Counted from the stretch's first letter, positions 13,673 to 21,859 are shown. The stretch is DNA of 64,000 nucleotides from Actinophytocola xanthii (GCF_001921205.1 NZ_MSIE01000021.1:1-64000), one strand, 5' to 3'. The notes: a model not told the origin generated them from the letters alone. Program-made: numbers and translations.

Positions 13673-14464
13673 ATGTCGAACGATCACTACCTGGCTCGGG
13701 ACGGGGCGCGCATTGCCTACGAGATCACCGGGGCTGGCACTCCGCTCGGCTACGGGCACGGTGTCCTGCTCAGCCGCGCGGCGGTGCGGCGGATGGCGCT
13801 CTTCGACATCGACGCCGTGGCGGCGGATCGGCGGCTGCTCACCTACGACCAGCGCGGCCACGGGCACTCGACCGGTCGCCCGGTGGCGGCGGACTACACC
13901 TTCGACTCGGTCGCCGATGACCTGCTCGCCCTGGTCGACGCGGCGGACCTCGGTGAGCCGCTGGACTTCATGGGGTCCTCGCTGGGGGCCGCGGCGGCGC
14001 TGGGGGCGGCCTTACGCGCCCCCGAGAAGTTCCGCCGGCTGGCCTTGTTGATCCCGCCGGTCGCGTGGGAGGGCGGAGACGCTCCGGTGCGGCGGTGGTA
14101 CCTGGACACGGCGGACGCGATCGATGCCGAGGGCGCGGCCGCGTGGCGGCGCGGGTGGGCCAACGCCGAACCGATCCCGCTGCTCGCGGAGCACAAGGGG
14201 TTCGATCTCACCCCGGACATCGACGACGAGCTGGTGTCCTCGGCACTCCGCGGTGTGGGCCAGTCCGACCTGCCGGACCCCGCCCGCCTGGCGACCCTGC
14301 CGCACCCGACGCTCATCCTCACCTGGGACACCGACCCCCTCCACCCCGTGGAGACCGCGGAGAGGCTGCACGAGGCGGTCCCGAACTCGGAGCTGCACGT
14401 GTCTCGGTCACTGGCGGACGTTCTGACCTGGACCGGCCGCGTGCGGGACTTCTTCGCGGGGTGA
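13673..14464 (+). CDS. Alpha/beta hydrolase
   Basis: This 263-residue protein has the fold landmarks in order: oxyanion segment YGHGVLLSRAAV, TYDQRGHGHSTG, the nucleophile elbow FMGSSLGAAAALG (Ser in GSSLG) and the acid strand LILTWDTDPLHP. The expected catalytic His region near the C-terminus reads HVSRSLADVLTW, with no His in the usual GH position; HVSRS may supply it, or activity may be altered. It resembles BioH or lactonase-like carboxylesterases. ATG 13673 follows GGGAGG. A CsoR-type operator lies upstream, suggesting metal or sulfide/formaldehyde-type control. Confidence 0.85.
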   Translation: MSNDHYLARDGARIAYEITGAGTPLGYGHGVLLSRAAVRRMALFDIDAVAADRRLLTYDQRGHGHSTGRPVAADYTFDSVADDLLALVDAADLGEPLDFMGSSLGAAAALGAALRAPEKFRRLALLIPPVAWEGGDAPVRRWYLDTADAIDAEGAAAWRRGWANAEPIPLLAEHKGFDLTPDIDDELVSSALRGVGQSDLPDPARLATLPHPTLILTWDTDPLHPVETAERLHEAVPNSELHVSRSLADVLTWTGRVRDFFAG

Positions 14465-14944
14465 GCGGCGGCGGGGAACGGGCACGCCGTCGGCGGTGAA
14501 GCGGTGGCGGGTGGTGAAGGCCCTCGGCCCAGGGCCGTAGCGGCGCAGGTGGGTGAGCCGCGCCAGGGCGTGTTCGGGCGTGGGACGGCTACCGGCGGGA
14601 AGCCACCACAGCGCTGTCGTGGGTCTGGCGATCGGCGCGAACCACCTGGCCTGGCGGCGGAGGAAGTGGGCGTGCTGGCTGCGGTAGGCAAACTCGTGCA
14701 GGTACGGGTAGTCCGCCCAGACCGACAGGTTGATCACGACCAGGGGGTCACCCAGCAGCTCACCGGCGCTGAGGTGGCCGCCGTCCGCGGTGTGGCGCCA
14801 GACGAAGCCGGGTGAGCGTTCGGCCAGGGCGTTGACGGCGGCCATGGCGGCGGTGAACTCGGCCAGCCGCGGGTCGTCGAGGGGGTGGCGGAGGCGGGCG
14901 ATGTTCACCTGGGCCAGCTGGACCGCGTTCTCCACTCCCGCCAC
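14408..14944 (-). CDS. DUF3291 domain protein
   Basis: The family landmarks are LAQVNIARLRHPLDDPRLAE at the start, SPGFVWRHT, NLSVWADYPYLHEFAY, ARWFAPI and TTALWWLPAG. This is a monooxygenase-like dimeric alpha/beta barrel fold of unknown function. It starts at GTG 14944, or at GTG 14935. An IS982-family element begins only 8 bp upstream, so its native promoter and ribosome site have been displaced. The C-terminal 57 bp overlap the convergent hydrolase gene, which may mean a slightly elongated tail (REEVPHAAGPGQNVRQ). Confidence 0.75.
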   Translation of the reverse strand: MAGVENAVQLAQVNIARLRHPLDDPRLAEFTAAMAAVNALAERSPGFVWRHTADGGHLSAGELLGDPLVVINLSVWADYPYLHEFAYRSQHAHFLRRQARWFAPIARPTTALWWLPAGSRPTPEHALARLTHLRRYGPGPRAFTTRHRFTADGVPVPRRRSPREEVPHAAGPGQNVRQ

Positions 14945-14963
14945 TGTACGACTAGACGAGTAA

Positions 14964-15848
14964 CAACTCGTTTCATAATGAGGTTGGTAGCTTGCGGTAG
15001 CAGATGAGGACGCAGGCCAGGTGCACGAGGCTGAGGTGGATGTCGGCTCGGCGTTCCCAGCGGATTCGTAGGCGCTTGAACTGGTGTAGCCATGCGAATG
15101 TCCGCCCGACTACCCATCTGATCTTGCCGAGACCGGAGCCGTGGTCGGTGTTCTTGCGGGCGATGCGCGGCGTGATGCCTTTGTCTCGCAGGGTCTTGCG
15201 GTGGTGGTCGTAGTCGTAGCCGCGGTCGCCGTAGAGCCAGCGCGGGCGTTGGCGAGGCCGGCCGCGTTTCCCCCGGATCACCGGAAGAGCGTCGATCAGT
15301 GGGATGAGCTGGGTGCTGTCGTGGCGGTTGCCGCCAGTCACCGACACCACAAGCGGGATGCCGTTGCCTTCGGTGATCAGGTGATGCTTGGAACCCGGCC
15401 GAGCCCGATCGACGGGCGAGGGGCCCGTCGCTTCCCCCCTTTCAACGCCCGCACGTGTGAGCCGTCCACGACCGCGACGTCCAGGTCGAGCTGGTCGAGT
15501 GCTCGTAGCTGGTCGAGCAGGAGCTTGTGCACGGCGTCGAACACCCCGGCCTCGGTCCAGTCCCGCAACCGCCGCCAACAGGTCACACCGGAGCAGCCGA
15601 ACACCTCGCGCGGCAGCTCTCGCCACGAGATCCCGGTCTTGAGCACGAACACGATCCCCGCCAACGCCACCCGATCATCAACGGGCAACCGCCCCGCATA
15701 CCTACTCCGACGCGGCGCGCGCGCAGGCAGCAGCGGCTCCACCCGCTCCCACAGGCCCTCAGGCACCAACTCCTCGATCACGAAGACAGCATGCCCAACC
15801 TTGATCAACTACGGACAGCAGACACACCGATCATTCTGAAACGAGCTG
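14964..15848 (-). mobile_element. IS5-family (IS427 group) insertion sequence
   Basis: The termini are imperfect inverted repeats starting CAACTCGTTTCATAATGA (left) and CAGCTCGTTTCAGAATGA (right, complement). The flanks are TAA at 14961-14963 and TAA at 15849-15851, fitting the TNA target duplication of the IS427 group. It is 885 bp with two overlapping transposase frames. The intact ends, good coding frames and clean target duplication suggest a recent, possibly active insertion. Confidence 0.85.
14973..15808 (-). CDS. IS5-family transposase (two frames, programmed -1 shift)
   Basis: Frame A (15808 to 15377) carries the N-terminal helix-turn-helix domain (WERVEPLLPARAPRRSRYAG, GISWRELPREVFG) and the first catalytic Asp in DLDVAVVDGSHVRA. 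Frame B (to 14973) carries the rest (GSKHHLITEGNGIPLVVSVT, LYGDRGYDYDHHRKTLRDKG, KIRWVVGRTFAWLHQFKRLR), with the second Asp in GDRGYD and the Glu position in the last motif region (C-terminal YREK-like block). The frames join by a -1 slip at AAAGGGGGG (15434-15442), just after HVRALKG. Such a shift is normal for IS427-group elements, so this is not a pseudogene. Confidence 0.85.
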
Positions 15849-15879
15849 TAAGTCCTAACTGATCAGTGGTCGTAGGCGA

Positions 15880-16689
15880 TCAGGGATCGGGTGACCGGCT
15901 GGCTGTGGCGCGGTTGTGCCAGATCGCGGCGGCCAACGCCAGCAGCCGCTGAACGATGCGGGCGGTCACGCCGTCGATGGTGCGGCCGCCCGTGCAGTTG
16001 GAGATCGAGCTGGCCTTTCAGTGTGTCGTTGACGGACTCGATGAGCTGTCGGACGGGGGTTGAGCAGGTGCTGGGCTGGGTGTGGGGTGCGATTGCGGTA
16101 GTTCGGGCGCAGGAGCCGCACCCCGCGCTCGGCCACGTAGGCGTCGAGCTCGCGCGACACGTAGCCCTTGTCCGCGATGATCAGCAGGCCAGGCCGGTCG
16201 GCCGGCACGGACGGGTCGTGATCCAGGATCGCCATCAGCACCTGGCGTTCGTCGAGTTGAGTGTGACGAGCAGTAGCCGTAGCCGGCCAGCTCAGAGCGC
16301 TTGGTGGTCTCGCGGGAGCGGGCTCGACCGGTGTGGAGTCGACGACCCAGGTCGCGTCGGTCCACAGGTCGGTGTCGGCAGCGAGCATCCGGATCACGTG
16401 TTTGAGCAGTGGAACGGCGTTGCGCAGGCGCTTGTTGTAGCCGGATTGCTGCGGCAGGTAACGGAAAGCGCCAGGCAGGTGCCGGGGCAGGAACCGTAAC
16501 CAGCGGGCCTGGGGACCGGATGCCGAGCAGGGCTTGGGCCACGGCAAGGGTGAGCAGTTCGGCGTCGCTCAGCCGTGGTGGACGCCCTGTCCGGACGGGC
16601 CTGCCCAGGTGGTCATCGATCTTGACGTGGAGTGCGGTCAGAAGGGTGTTCAGGTCAGTCCTCACAAACTGATCTTGAACACCCTTCAT
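15880..16689 (-). pseudogene. IS982-family transposase, multiply frameshifted
   Basis: Homologous blocks appear in successive frames: VRTDLNTLLTALHVKIDDHL and LSDAELLTLAVAQALLGIRS, then LPQQSGYNKRLRNAVPLLKH with WVVDSTPVE, then RSRETTKRSELAGYGYCSSH, then LLIIADKGYVSRELDAYVAE, then GRTIDGVTARIVQRLLALAA. At least four frame changes and a missing stretch around the second catalytic Asp make it inactive. It lies between the 18-bp inverted repeats of its own element. Confidence 0.85.
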
Positions 16690-16808
16690 CCGTCTCCAGA
16701 CACCGCCCGGACTAGGACTTACTCGTCTAGATGTTGCGACTATGACGCTGGTGACGGCGGGTATGGGCTGAGGCGAGGGAACGGGTCTTTCGGCGGCAGG
16801 ATGAGAAG

Positions 16809-17061
16809 CATGTCGCCGCTGAGCTGGAGGGCTCGCGGCAGCGCGCGTCGAAGTGGGTGAACCGCCACCGCGATCACGGTGAGACCGGTCTGAAGGCCAA
16901 CTCGGCCTCGAGCCACGGCGGACGAACCATCGACGGCATCACCGCCCGCATCGCCCAACGCATCCTCGCCGTGACCGCAGTCATCCGGCACAACCGCGCC
17001 ACCGGCCACCCCACCGCCCCATCACCCACGGCCACTGATCAGTTCGGACCTACTCGTCTAG
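16809..17061 (+). pseudogene. IS481-type / IS982-type transposase fossil
   Basis: A single frame joins two unrelated fragments. The 5' part reads HVAAELEGSRQRASKWVNRH and HGETGLKANSASS, the helix-turn-helix region of IS481-family transposases. From about 16915 it reads HGGRTIDGITARIAQRILAV and IRHNRATGHP, the C-terminus of an IS982 transposase, followed by an IS982 end (CCTACTCGTCTAG, to 17061). The orientation is opposite to the neighbouring IS982 element. It records a deletion or recombination between two insertion sequences. The IS end runs into the sigma factor gene. Confidence 0.65.
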
Positions 17062-17948
17062 CCCGTCGCCCACGGTCTGAGCTTGTCGGGGTTGAGCACG
17101 GCCCAGATGCTCCGGACGCGATCTTCCACCACGTCGAACGCCAGGACGGCCACGGTGGCGCCGTCCAGCTGGGCCACCAACCCGGGCTGGGCGTTGACCG
17201 TCCGCTCCAGGAAGGTCATCCCCGGCAGCAGCGCGGCCCGTCCGGCCAGGAAGCGGGCGACGGCCTCGGCGCCCGACACCGGTCGGAGCGCGGCGGGGAC
17301 CAACCCGCCTCCGTCGCCGGTGGCGGTCGCGTCGGGGGCCAGCAGGGCGATGAGCGCGTCGATGTTCCCCGCTTCCCAGGCCTGCTTGAACTCCCGGACG
17401 ACCTGGGCAGGGCGCGGGCTGGGGGACGTGGAGCGCTCGGCGGTGCGGAGGCGACGGCGGGCCGACGAGGCCAACTGCCGACAGGCGGCGGGGGTGCGGC
17501 CGACGATCTCGGCGACGTCGGCGAAGGGGTAGCGGAAGACGTCGTGCAGGATGAACGCGACGCGCTCGGCTGGGGTCATCGACTCGAGCACGACGAGGAA
17601 GGCCATGTTGACCGACTCGTCGAGGGTGACCCGGTCGGCCGGGTCGGAGCGGGTGTTGACCCACTCCGTGGGTTCGGGCACGGGCTCGGGAATCCACTCG
17701 CCCACGTAGCGCTCGCGTCGCACGCGGGCCGAGCCGAGCAGGTCGAGGCAGATGCGGCCGGTGACCGTCGTCAGCCAGGCGCCGGGAGAGGCGATCGCCT
17801 CCTGCCGGTCGGCGGTCATGGCGTACCAGCGGGCGTAGGCCTCCTGGACGGCGTCCTCGGCGTCGGCGAGCGAACCCAGCAGGCGATAGGCCAGGTTGAT
17901 CAGCTGGCGCCGCTCGGCCAGGAGCGGGCCGGGCTGTGGCGGGGTCAT
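17058..17948 (-). CDS. sigJ: ECF41-group sigma factor (SigJ-like)
   Basis: This 296-residue protein starts at ATG 17948 (MTPPQPGPLLAERR). Sigma region 2 (LINLAYRLLGSLADAEDAVQ) covers about 12-75, region 4 (SMTPAERVAFILHDVFRYPF, IVGRTPAACRQLASSARRRL) about 115-170, and a SnoaL-like C-terminal domain about 180-290. WVNTRSDPAD in the linker and the NPDKL motif near the end are ECF41 hallmarks; the C-terminal domain replaces an anti-sigma factor and modulates activity. The stop codon TAG (17058-17060) lies inside the terminal CTAG of an IS982 fossil, so the last residues may have been replaced. ECF41 partners (COE genes) are not adjacent. Confidence 0.9.
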   Translation of the reverse strand: MTPPQPGPLLAERRQLINLAYRLLGSLADAEDAVQEAYARWYAMTADRQEAIASPGAWLTTVTGRICLDLLGSARVRRERYVGEWIPEPVPEPTEWVNTRSDPADRVTLDESVNMAFLVVLESMTPAERVAFILHDVFRYPFADVAEIVGRTPAACRQLASSARRRLRTAERSTSPSPRPAQVVREFKQAWEAGNIDALIALLAPDATATGDGGGLVPAALRPVSGAEAVARFLAGRAALLPGMTFLERTVNAQPGLVAQLDGATVAVLAFDVVEDRVRSIWAVLNPDKLRPWATG

Positions 17949-18046
17949 GCCGCGGCTCCTCGGGTCGTGTTCGTACTCACCCAACCCGACGAAACGGCGC
18001 GGTGAAATGTGACGGGTCGGGCGCCGTGCCCGGCGTACAAGACCTC

Positions 18047-18715
18047 TCACTCCACGCAGATCGGCGCCGCCCGACCTGTCGCTACCCATCCCCGGTGCTC
18101 GCGCTCACCCACGGTCACCCGCACCAGCGGGTGGAACACCCGGCAGTCGATGCCGTCATACCCGTGTCGCAGGGTCGAGTTGTAGATGTCCTCGGACACC
18201 ACCAGCACGAGCGGCGCCGTGGTGTCGTGCAGCACGAACTTCAGCTCCGGGGCGTCAAGCAGCCGACAGCAGATGTCGACCGACTCGCCGAAGGGCGCCC
18301 AGGCGTCGTAAAGCACCTCGCCGGCATGGATCGCGACTCGCAACCGGAACGCCGGCCCGCGCAGGTTGTGGTCGGCGAGCAGCCGGACGAGCGCCGGGAC
18401 GAACCTGCTCAGCAGCGTCGTCTTCGGCACGCGGTCCGACGGACGGACGAGGATCAGCACGCCGTCGCCCCGGTCGACCAGCGGGTCGTGGTCGCTCGGG
18501 CCGATGCCACAGGCCCGCAGCGCTACGTGCACCAGGCGGTACAGCTCCCCGCGCAGCCGCGCCTTCTCCAGGTCCGGTCGGGCGGAGGACCGCTCGATGT
18601 CCACCGCGATCATCGAGCGGTACAGCGGAACCAGGGGCGGGCGGACCCGCACGTCGTCGTCCGTCCAGTACGTCGACCAGCGCCGGGACCGTTCGCTGAC
18701 GGTGCTCTCTGCCAT
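18047..18715 (-). CDS. Class III nucleotide cyclase homology domain protein (222 aa)
   Basis: The single domain contains IAVDIERSSARPDLEKARLR (first metal Asp in VDIE), VDRGDGVLILVRPSDRVPKT (second Asp in RGDG), RLRVAIHAGEVLYDAWAPFG, and DICCRLLDAPELK with the conserved Arg after the DI strand. This fits the class III adenylate/guanylate cyclase fold, but the substrate-selecting Lys and Asp positions are not evident, so activity is uncertain. The domain is closely similar to the N-terminus of the STAND protein at 22624. It is divergent from the T7SS-type cluster at 19043. It may be a signal-sensing or degenerate cyclase used as a regulatory module. Confidence 0.7.
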   Translation of the reverse strand: MAESTVSERSRRWSTYWTDDDVRVRPPLVPLYRSMIAVDIERSSARPDLEKARLRGELYRLVHVALRACGIGPSDHDPLVDRGDGVLILVRPSDRVPKTTLLSRFVPALVRLLADHNLRGPAFRLRVAIHAGEVLYDAWAPFGESVDICCRLLDAPELKFVLHDTTAPLVLVVSEDIYNSTLRHGYDGIDCRVFHPLVRVTVGEREHRGWVATGRAAPICVE

Positions 18716-18843
18716 CGCGCGACCATCCGTTCGTCGTTTCCGTCGCCGTCAAGCAAACGCACAGAGAAATCCATTGTCAAATTCGACAGGAAAGTTTCCA
18801 TCTCCGCCTTTCTTCACCGTTTCCGCACCACAGAATCCCGGAT

Positions 18844-18921
18844 TGTCGACAGATTCTCGACCAGCGGAGCGCGGGTCCCGACCGCGGAGATGTTGTCGAG
18901 TTTCTGTCGACTTCATGTCGA
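18844..18921. promoter_or_regulatory. TGTCGA direct repeats at 11-bp pitch
   Basis: The divergent gap 18716-19042 has no gene. It holds TGTCGA at 18844, 18894, 18905 and 18916; the last three form heptads TGTCGAG-N4-TGTCGAC-N4-TGTCGAG at exactly 11-bp intervals. That is the layout of SARP binding sites. A -10-like TATACT follows near 18990, farther than usual for SARP promoters. Which gene is controlled (18715 or 19043) is not clear. Confidence 0.4.
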
Positions 18922-19042
18922 GACCCCGGCAATTTCCCAGGTCACCCGGATTCCGGGGCGAACTCCCACACGGACGGCAGGTTCTGCTCTATACTTTCCG
19001 GCAACTTCCCAGCCGATCTTCTTCAGACCTGGGGCGGCCAGA

Positions 19043-19876
19043 GTGAGCAGCGACAAGCCGTTCTCGCAAAAGCTGAGACAACGCCTCGGGCTGCGCCGCG
19101 CCGACCTCGCCGCGTTTCTCCCACTCGAGCTCAGGCAGAAGTGGCACATCCGCGACGAGGATGACCTGGACGTCGTTCGCGCCAAGGCGGTCTGGCAGGT
19201 CACCCAGTCCCTCACCAAGATCACCACGATGAGCACGCCCGAGTGGGACTTCGCGCGTTTCGCCTTCAACATCGACCTCGACGCCGACCTGCGCGAGCTC
19301 AACCTCGGGGACCGCCTGAACCGTGCGGTCGGCGAGAGGCGCCGGAAGGCGGAACGGTGGCTCGCCAAGATCGACGCCGAGCTCACCCGCCGGCTGACCG
19401 CCGAGAACCTGCCCGTTCCCCCTGATGCCGAGATCCAGGCGGGTGTCGAGCGGGAGCAGGCGCAGCGCGCCCTGTCCGGCCCGGCCGGGAGAGCCGGTTC
19501 GCTCGAGACACTGATCCCCACCGTCCACGGCCACAGCTGGGAGTCGACGGTCGGCAGCCTGCTCACCTCCGACGTCCACGTGCCGGTCGGCGCGACCGGC
19601 CGGTTCCTCCTCGCCGCCACCCGCACCCGGGGGTGCTGGGTCTACGCGTTCACCCGGGAGGACCTCCTCGAGTCGTTCCAGCTCGCCACCCAACCCACCT
19701 GGGCCGGCGACGCGGCCAGGATGCCCGGCTCGACGCTCGTTCGGCGGGTGCACCTGGCCAGCTACGACCTCGGTCTGCTGATCAACCCCCCGGCGCGGGA
19801 GGACGAGCAGGCCGTGGTCAACACCTTGGGCATCAGCGCGCTTCAGGTGGCCATGATCGCCAGCAGGTTGCGGTAG
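19043..19876 (+). CDS. SseB-like domain protein of a T7SS-type cluster (277 aa)
   Basis: The start is GTG 19043 (VSSDKPFSQKLRQRLG). An N-terminal helical region of about 140 residues is rich in Arg/Glu (VGERRRKAERWLAKIDAEL). The C-terminal domain (about 165-275) has the pattern of the SseB N-terminal domain found in actinobacterial T7SS loci: VPVGATGRFLLAATRTRGCW, VYAFTREDLLESF, and SYDLGLLINPPARED before a final helix. No signal peptide is present. Two small WXG/EspC-like genes follow at 15 and 8 bp, so it is probably cytosolic and serves as a chaperone or partner of those substrates. Confidence 0.6.
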   Translation: MSSDKPFSQKLRQRLGLRRADLAAFLPLELRQKWHIRDEDDLDVVRAKAVWQVTQSLTKITTMSTPEWDFARFAFNIDLDADLRELNLGDRLNRAVGERRRKAERWLAKIDAELTRRLTAENLPVPPDAEIQAGVEREQAQRALSGPAGRAGSLETLIPTVHGHSWESTVGSLLTSDVHVPVGATGRFLLAATRTRGCWVYAFTREDLLESFQLATQPTWAGDAARMPGSTLVRRVHLASYDLGLLINPPAREDEQAVVNTLGISALQVAMIASRLR

Positions 19877-19890
19877 GAGCGGAGGACAAC

Positions 19891-20202
19891 GTGGCCATCG
19901 ACGGTTTCGCGGTCGTCCCGGCAGATCTGCGTGCCGCGGCCGACGACCTGTCGCGGCTCGGCGGCGAGCTGGACCAGAACGTCGCGCTGCGCTACTCGAT
20001 GAACCCGCGCGAGATCGGGCACCCCGAGCTGGAGCCCAGGATCGAGGAGTTCCAGCGGCTGGTCGCCGCTGCCGTGACGAGCCTGCGGGACGACGCCCTG
20101 GAGGCCGGCGAGCGGCTGCGGCTCACCGCGGCCTGCTACGAGGAGACCGACGAGGCTCGGGCCACCGACATCCGGGCCTCGCTGCCCACCGATCCCCGGT
20201 AG
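19891..20202 (+). CDS. EspC/WXG100-like T7SS target (103 aa)
   Basis: GTG 19891 follows GGAGG (19881-19885). The N-terminus AIDGFAVVPADLRAAADDLS matches the start of DUF2580/EspC-type type VII targets. Two long helices are separated by a turn (NPREIGHPELEPRIEEFQRL) and the C-terminus is short, fitting a helical hairpin of about 100 residues. No YxxxD/E signal is evident except TAACYEETDEA near the end, where Y-E-E-T-D fits YxxxD. It lies in an operon with the SseB-like gene and the next T7SS-type gene. Confidence 0.65.
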   Translation: MAIDGFAVVPADLRAAADDLSRLGGELDQNVALRYSMNPREIGHPELEPRIEEFQRLVAAAVTSLRDDALEAGERLRLTAACYEETDEARATDIRASLPTDPR

Positions 20203-20210
20203 AGGCCCCG

Positions 20211-20795
20211 ATGACCAACGTCGTCAGCACTGCCGGCCCGGCCCCGTTGGACGGTGAGATCCTCCGGCTGAGCTCGCTGCGCGACCAGCTCCGGTTGACC
20301 GCCGAGGACATCGACGGGATGAAGGTCGACACCTGGAACGGTCTGGCGGAGGAGCGCTGGGCCGAGCGGCGGGGCCAGCTGCGCGACCGCTGCCGGCTCG
20401 TCGCCGATCTCTGCGACGACGGCGTCCGCGCTCTCGACCGGTACCGCGCGAGCCTCGTCGGCCCGGCCCAGCCGGGGTCGGCGGGACCGGCCGCGGAGGC
20501 GACCGGCCGTACGCTCGCCCAGATCAACCAGGAGCTCGCCGAGCTCCGCCCCCTGTTCGACACGCGGCCGCAGCCGCAGGAGGTCCCACGCCCACCGGTC
20601 CGCCGGCCTCCCCCGCCCCGCGTCGAGGCCACCCTGGGCGCGCCCGGCAACCCGACCTACTCGAGAGAGCTCGCGGAGGTCACCGCCGAGCTGCTGGGGG
20701 CGGATTTCAAGGAGCTGCGCGAACACCGCGCGAGCCCGGACGACGACGGCGTCGCCTACTACAACCTGCGGTCGGCACGCCGCCGCGAGGCCTGA
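20211..20795 (+). CDS. Putative T7SS-secreted protein with WXG-like domain (194 aa)
   Basis: Residues about 1-90 form a helical hairpin: LSSLRDQLRLTAEDIDGMKV, then TWNGLAEERWAERRGQLRDR, with a W-x-G turn typical of putative T7SS secretion domains. A Pro-rich linker (PQPQEVPRPPVRRPPPPRV) leads to a small C-terminal part ending HRASPDDDGVAYYNLRSARR, which could be a short effector or binding tail. The stop is 14 bp from the convergent methyltransferase. No ESX ATPase or membrane genes are nearby, so secretion would need a system encoded elsewhere. Confidence 0.65.
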   Translation: MTNVVSTAGPAPLDGEILRLSSLRDQLRLTAEDIDGMKVDTWNGLAEERWAERRGQLRDRCRLVADLCDDGVRALDRYRASLVGPAQPGSAGPAAEATGRTLAQINQELAELRPLFDTRPQPQEVPRPPVRRPPPPRVEATLGAPGNPTYSRELAEVTAELLGADFKELREHRASPDDDGVAYYNLRSARRREA

Positions 20796-20808
20796 CAGGC
20801 GCGACCGG

Positions 20809-21444
20809 TCACCCGCCCGGCTTGCGGGCGACCACGCGTTCCACCAGTCCGGCCTTGAACCGCTGCCGCTGCTCGATCTCCAGGTCGCTGGCGCGCACCT
20901 GGTCCAGCGGGCGGCGCAGGAAGTGCTCCCCGGCCAGGGGCACGGTGACCAGCTCCAACAACCGCTGGACGACGCGGACCAGACGGGAGGACCCCGCGAC
21001 GTGGTCGACCAGGACCAGCCGGCCGCCGGGCCGCAGGACGCGGGCCATCTCGCCGACGGCGGCCTCCACGTCGGGGATCGCGCACAGGCCGAACGTGCAG
21101 ACCACCATGTCGAAGGAGGCCTCGGGAAACGGCAGGGCGTGCGCGTCGCCCTGGCGGAGGGTGACCGACCGGTCCAGCTCGGCGGCCCGGTCGCGGGCGA
21201 TGTCGAGCATGGCTTCGCTGATGTCGATGCCGGTCAGCCGTGCCTGCGCCGGGTAGAAGGGCAGGTTGAGGCCGGTCCCGACGGCGACCTCGAGCACCTC
21301 GCCGACGGCCTGCCCGCATGCCCACGGGCGGGAGTCGCCGAACAGACGCCGCTCCCACACCGCCATCTCGCGGTCGTAGCTGCCCGCCTTGCGGTCCCAG
21401 TAGCGCTGCCAGCGGGCAGCCTTCGTCGCCACGGTCACCCGCAC
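20809..21444 (-). CDS. Class I SAM-dependent methyltransferase
   Basis: This 211-residue UbiE/PMT-like enzyme has motif I VLEVAVGTGLNLPFY (SAM-binding glycine loop), acidic post-I LTGIDISEAML, DAHALPFPEASFDMVVCTFG, and RVLRPGGRLVLVDHV (motif III). The N-terminus YWDRKAGSYDREMAVWERRL is typical of phosphatidylethanolamine N-methyltransferase-like members. The substrate is unknown. It is divergent from the CmtR-like regulator and may be co-regulated with the metal transporter, though that is inferred only from position. Confidence 0.88.
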   Translation of the reverse strand: MRVTVATKAARWQRYWDRKAGSYDREMAVWERRLFGDSRPWACGQAVGEVLEVAVGTGLNLPFYPAQARLTGIDISEAMLDIARDRAAELDRSVTLRQGDAHALPFPEASFDMVVCTFGLCAIPDVEAAVGEMARVLRPGGRLVLVDHVAGSSRLVRVVQRLLELVTVPLAGEHFLRRPLDQVRASDLEIEQRQRFKAGLVERVVARKPGG

Positions 21445-21514
21445 CTCCTTCCTGCCGTCACCACCCGATTCAACCGCATCGACACTGTTCAGGTTTTGCT
21501 GAGTTCAGGATTGG

Positions 21515-21859
21515 ATGTACTATCGATCCGTGCGCGTAGCCCATCACGCCGAGGTGCTGGCCCGGTTCGGCCATGCGCTGTCGGATCCGACCCGCAGCCG
21601 CATCCTGCTCGCCCTGCGCGACGGGGCGGCCTACCCGGGGGACCTCGCCGACACGCTCGGGGTGTCGCGGACCAACCTGTCCAACCACCTTGCCTGCCTG
21701 CGGGGCTGCGGGCTGGTCGTCGCGGTGCCCGAGGGCCGGCGCACCCGTTACGAGCTGGCCGAGCCGAAGATCGCCCATGCGTTGGGGGACCTGCTCGGTC
21801 TGGCACTCACCGTCGATCCGCGGGCCTGCCCGGACGCCGAGACCGCGGACTGCTGCTGA
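21515..21859 (+). CDS. cmtR: ArsR/SmtB metal sensor, CmtR-like
   Basis: This 114-residue winged-helix repressor (FGHALSDPTRSRILLALRDG, then LADTLGVSRTNLSNHLACLR) has Cys residues in SNHLACLRGCG and a C-terminal Cys in DPRACPD. These match the three-Cys Cd/Pb site of mycobacterial CmtR. The ATG at 21515 or the GTG at 21530 could be the start; the latter gives an N-terminus of normal length. Its TGA overlaps the ATG of the transporter gene (TGATG), a classic metal-efflux operon. The operator is probably in the 70-bp divergent gap next to the methyltransferase. Confidence 0.88.
   Translation: MYYRSVRVAHHAEVLARFGHALSDPTRSRILLALRDGAAYPGDLADTLGVSRTNLSNHLACLRGCGLVVAVPEGRRTRYELAEPKIAHALGDLLGLALTVDPRACPDAETADCC

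Larger units (their letters stand above)
14952..16730 (-). mobile_element. Degenerate IS982-family element, interrupted by an IS5-type element
   Basis: The terminal inverted repeats are CTAGACGAGTAAGTCCTA at the left, split by the IS5 insertion (14952-14963 then 15852-15857), and its exact complement TAGGACTTACTCGTCTAG at 16713-16730. The match is 18/18 once the 885-bp insert is removed. The IS982-type transposase inside (15880-16689) is frameshifted. Excluding the insert the element is about 890 bp, a normal size for IS982. I see no clear target duplication. Confidence 0.8.
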
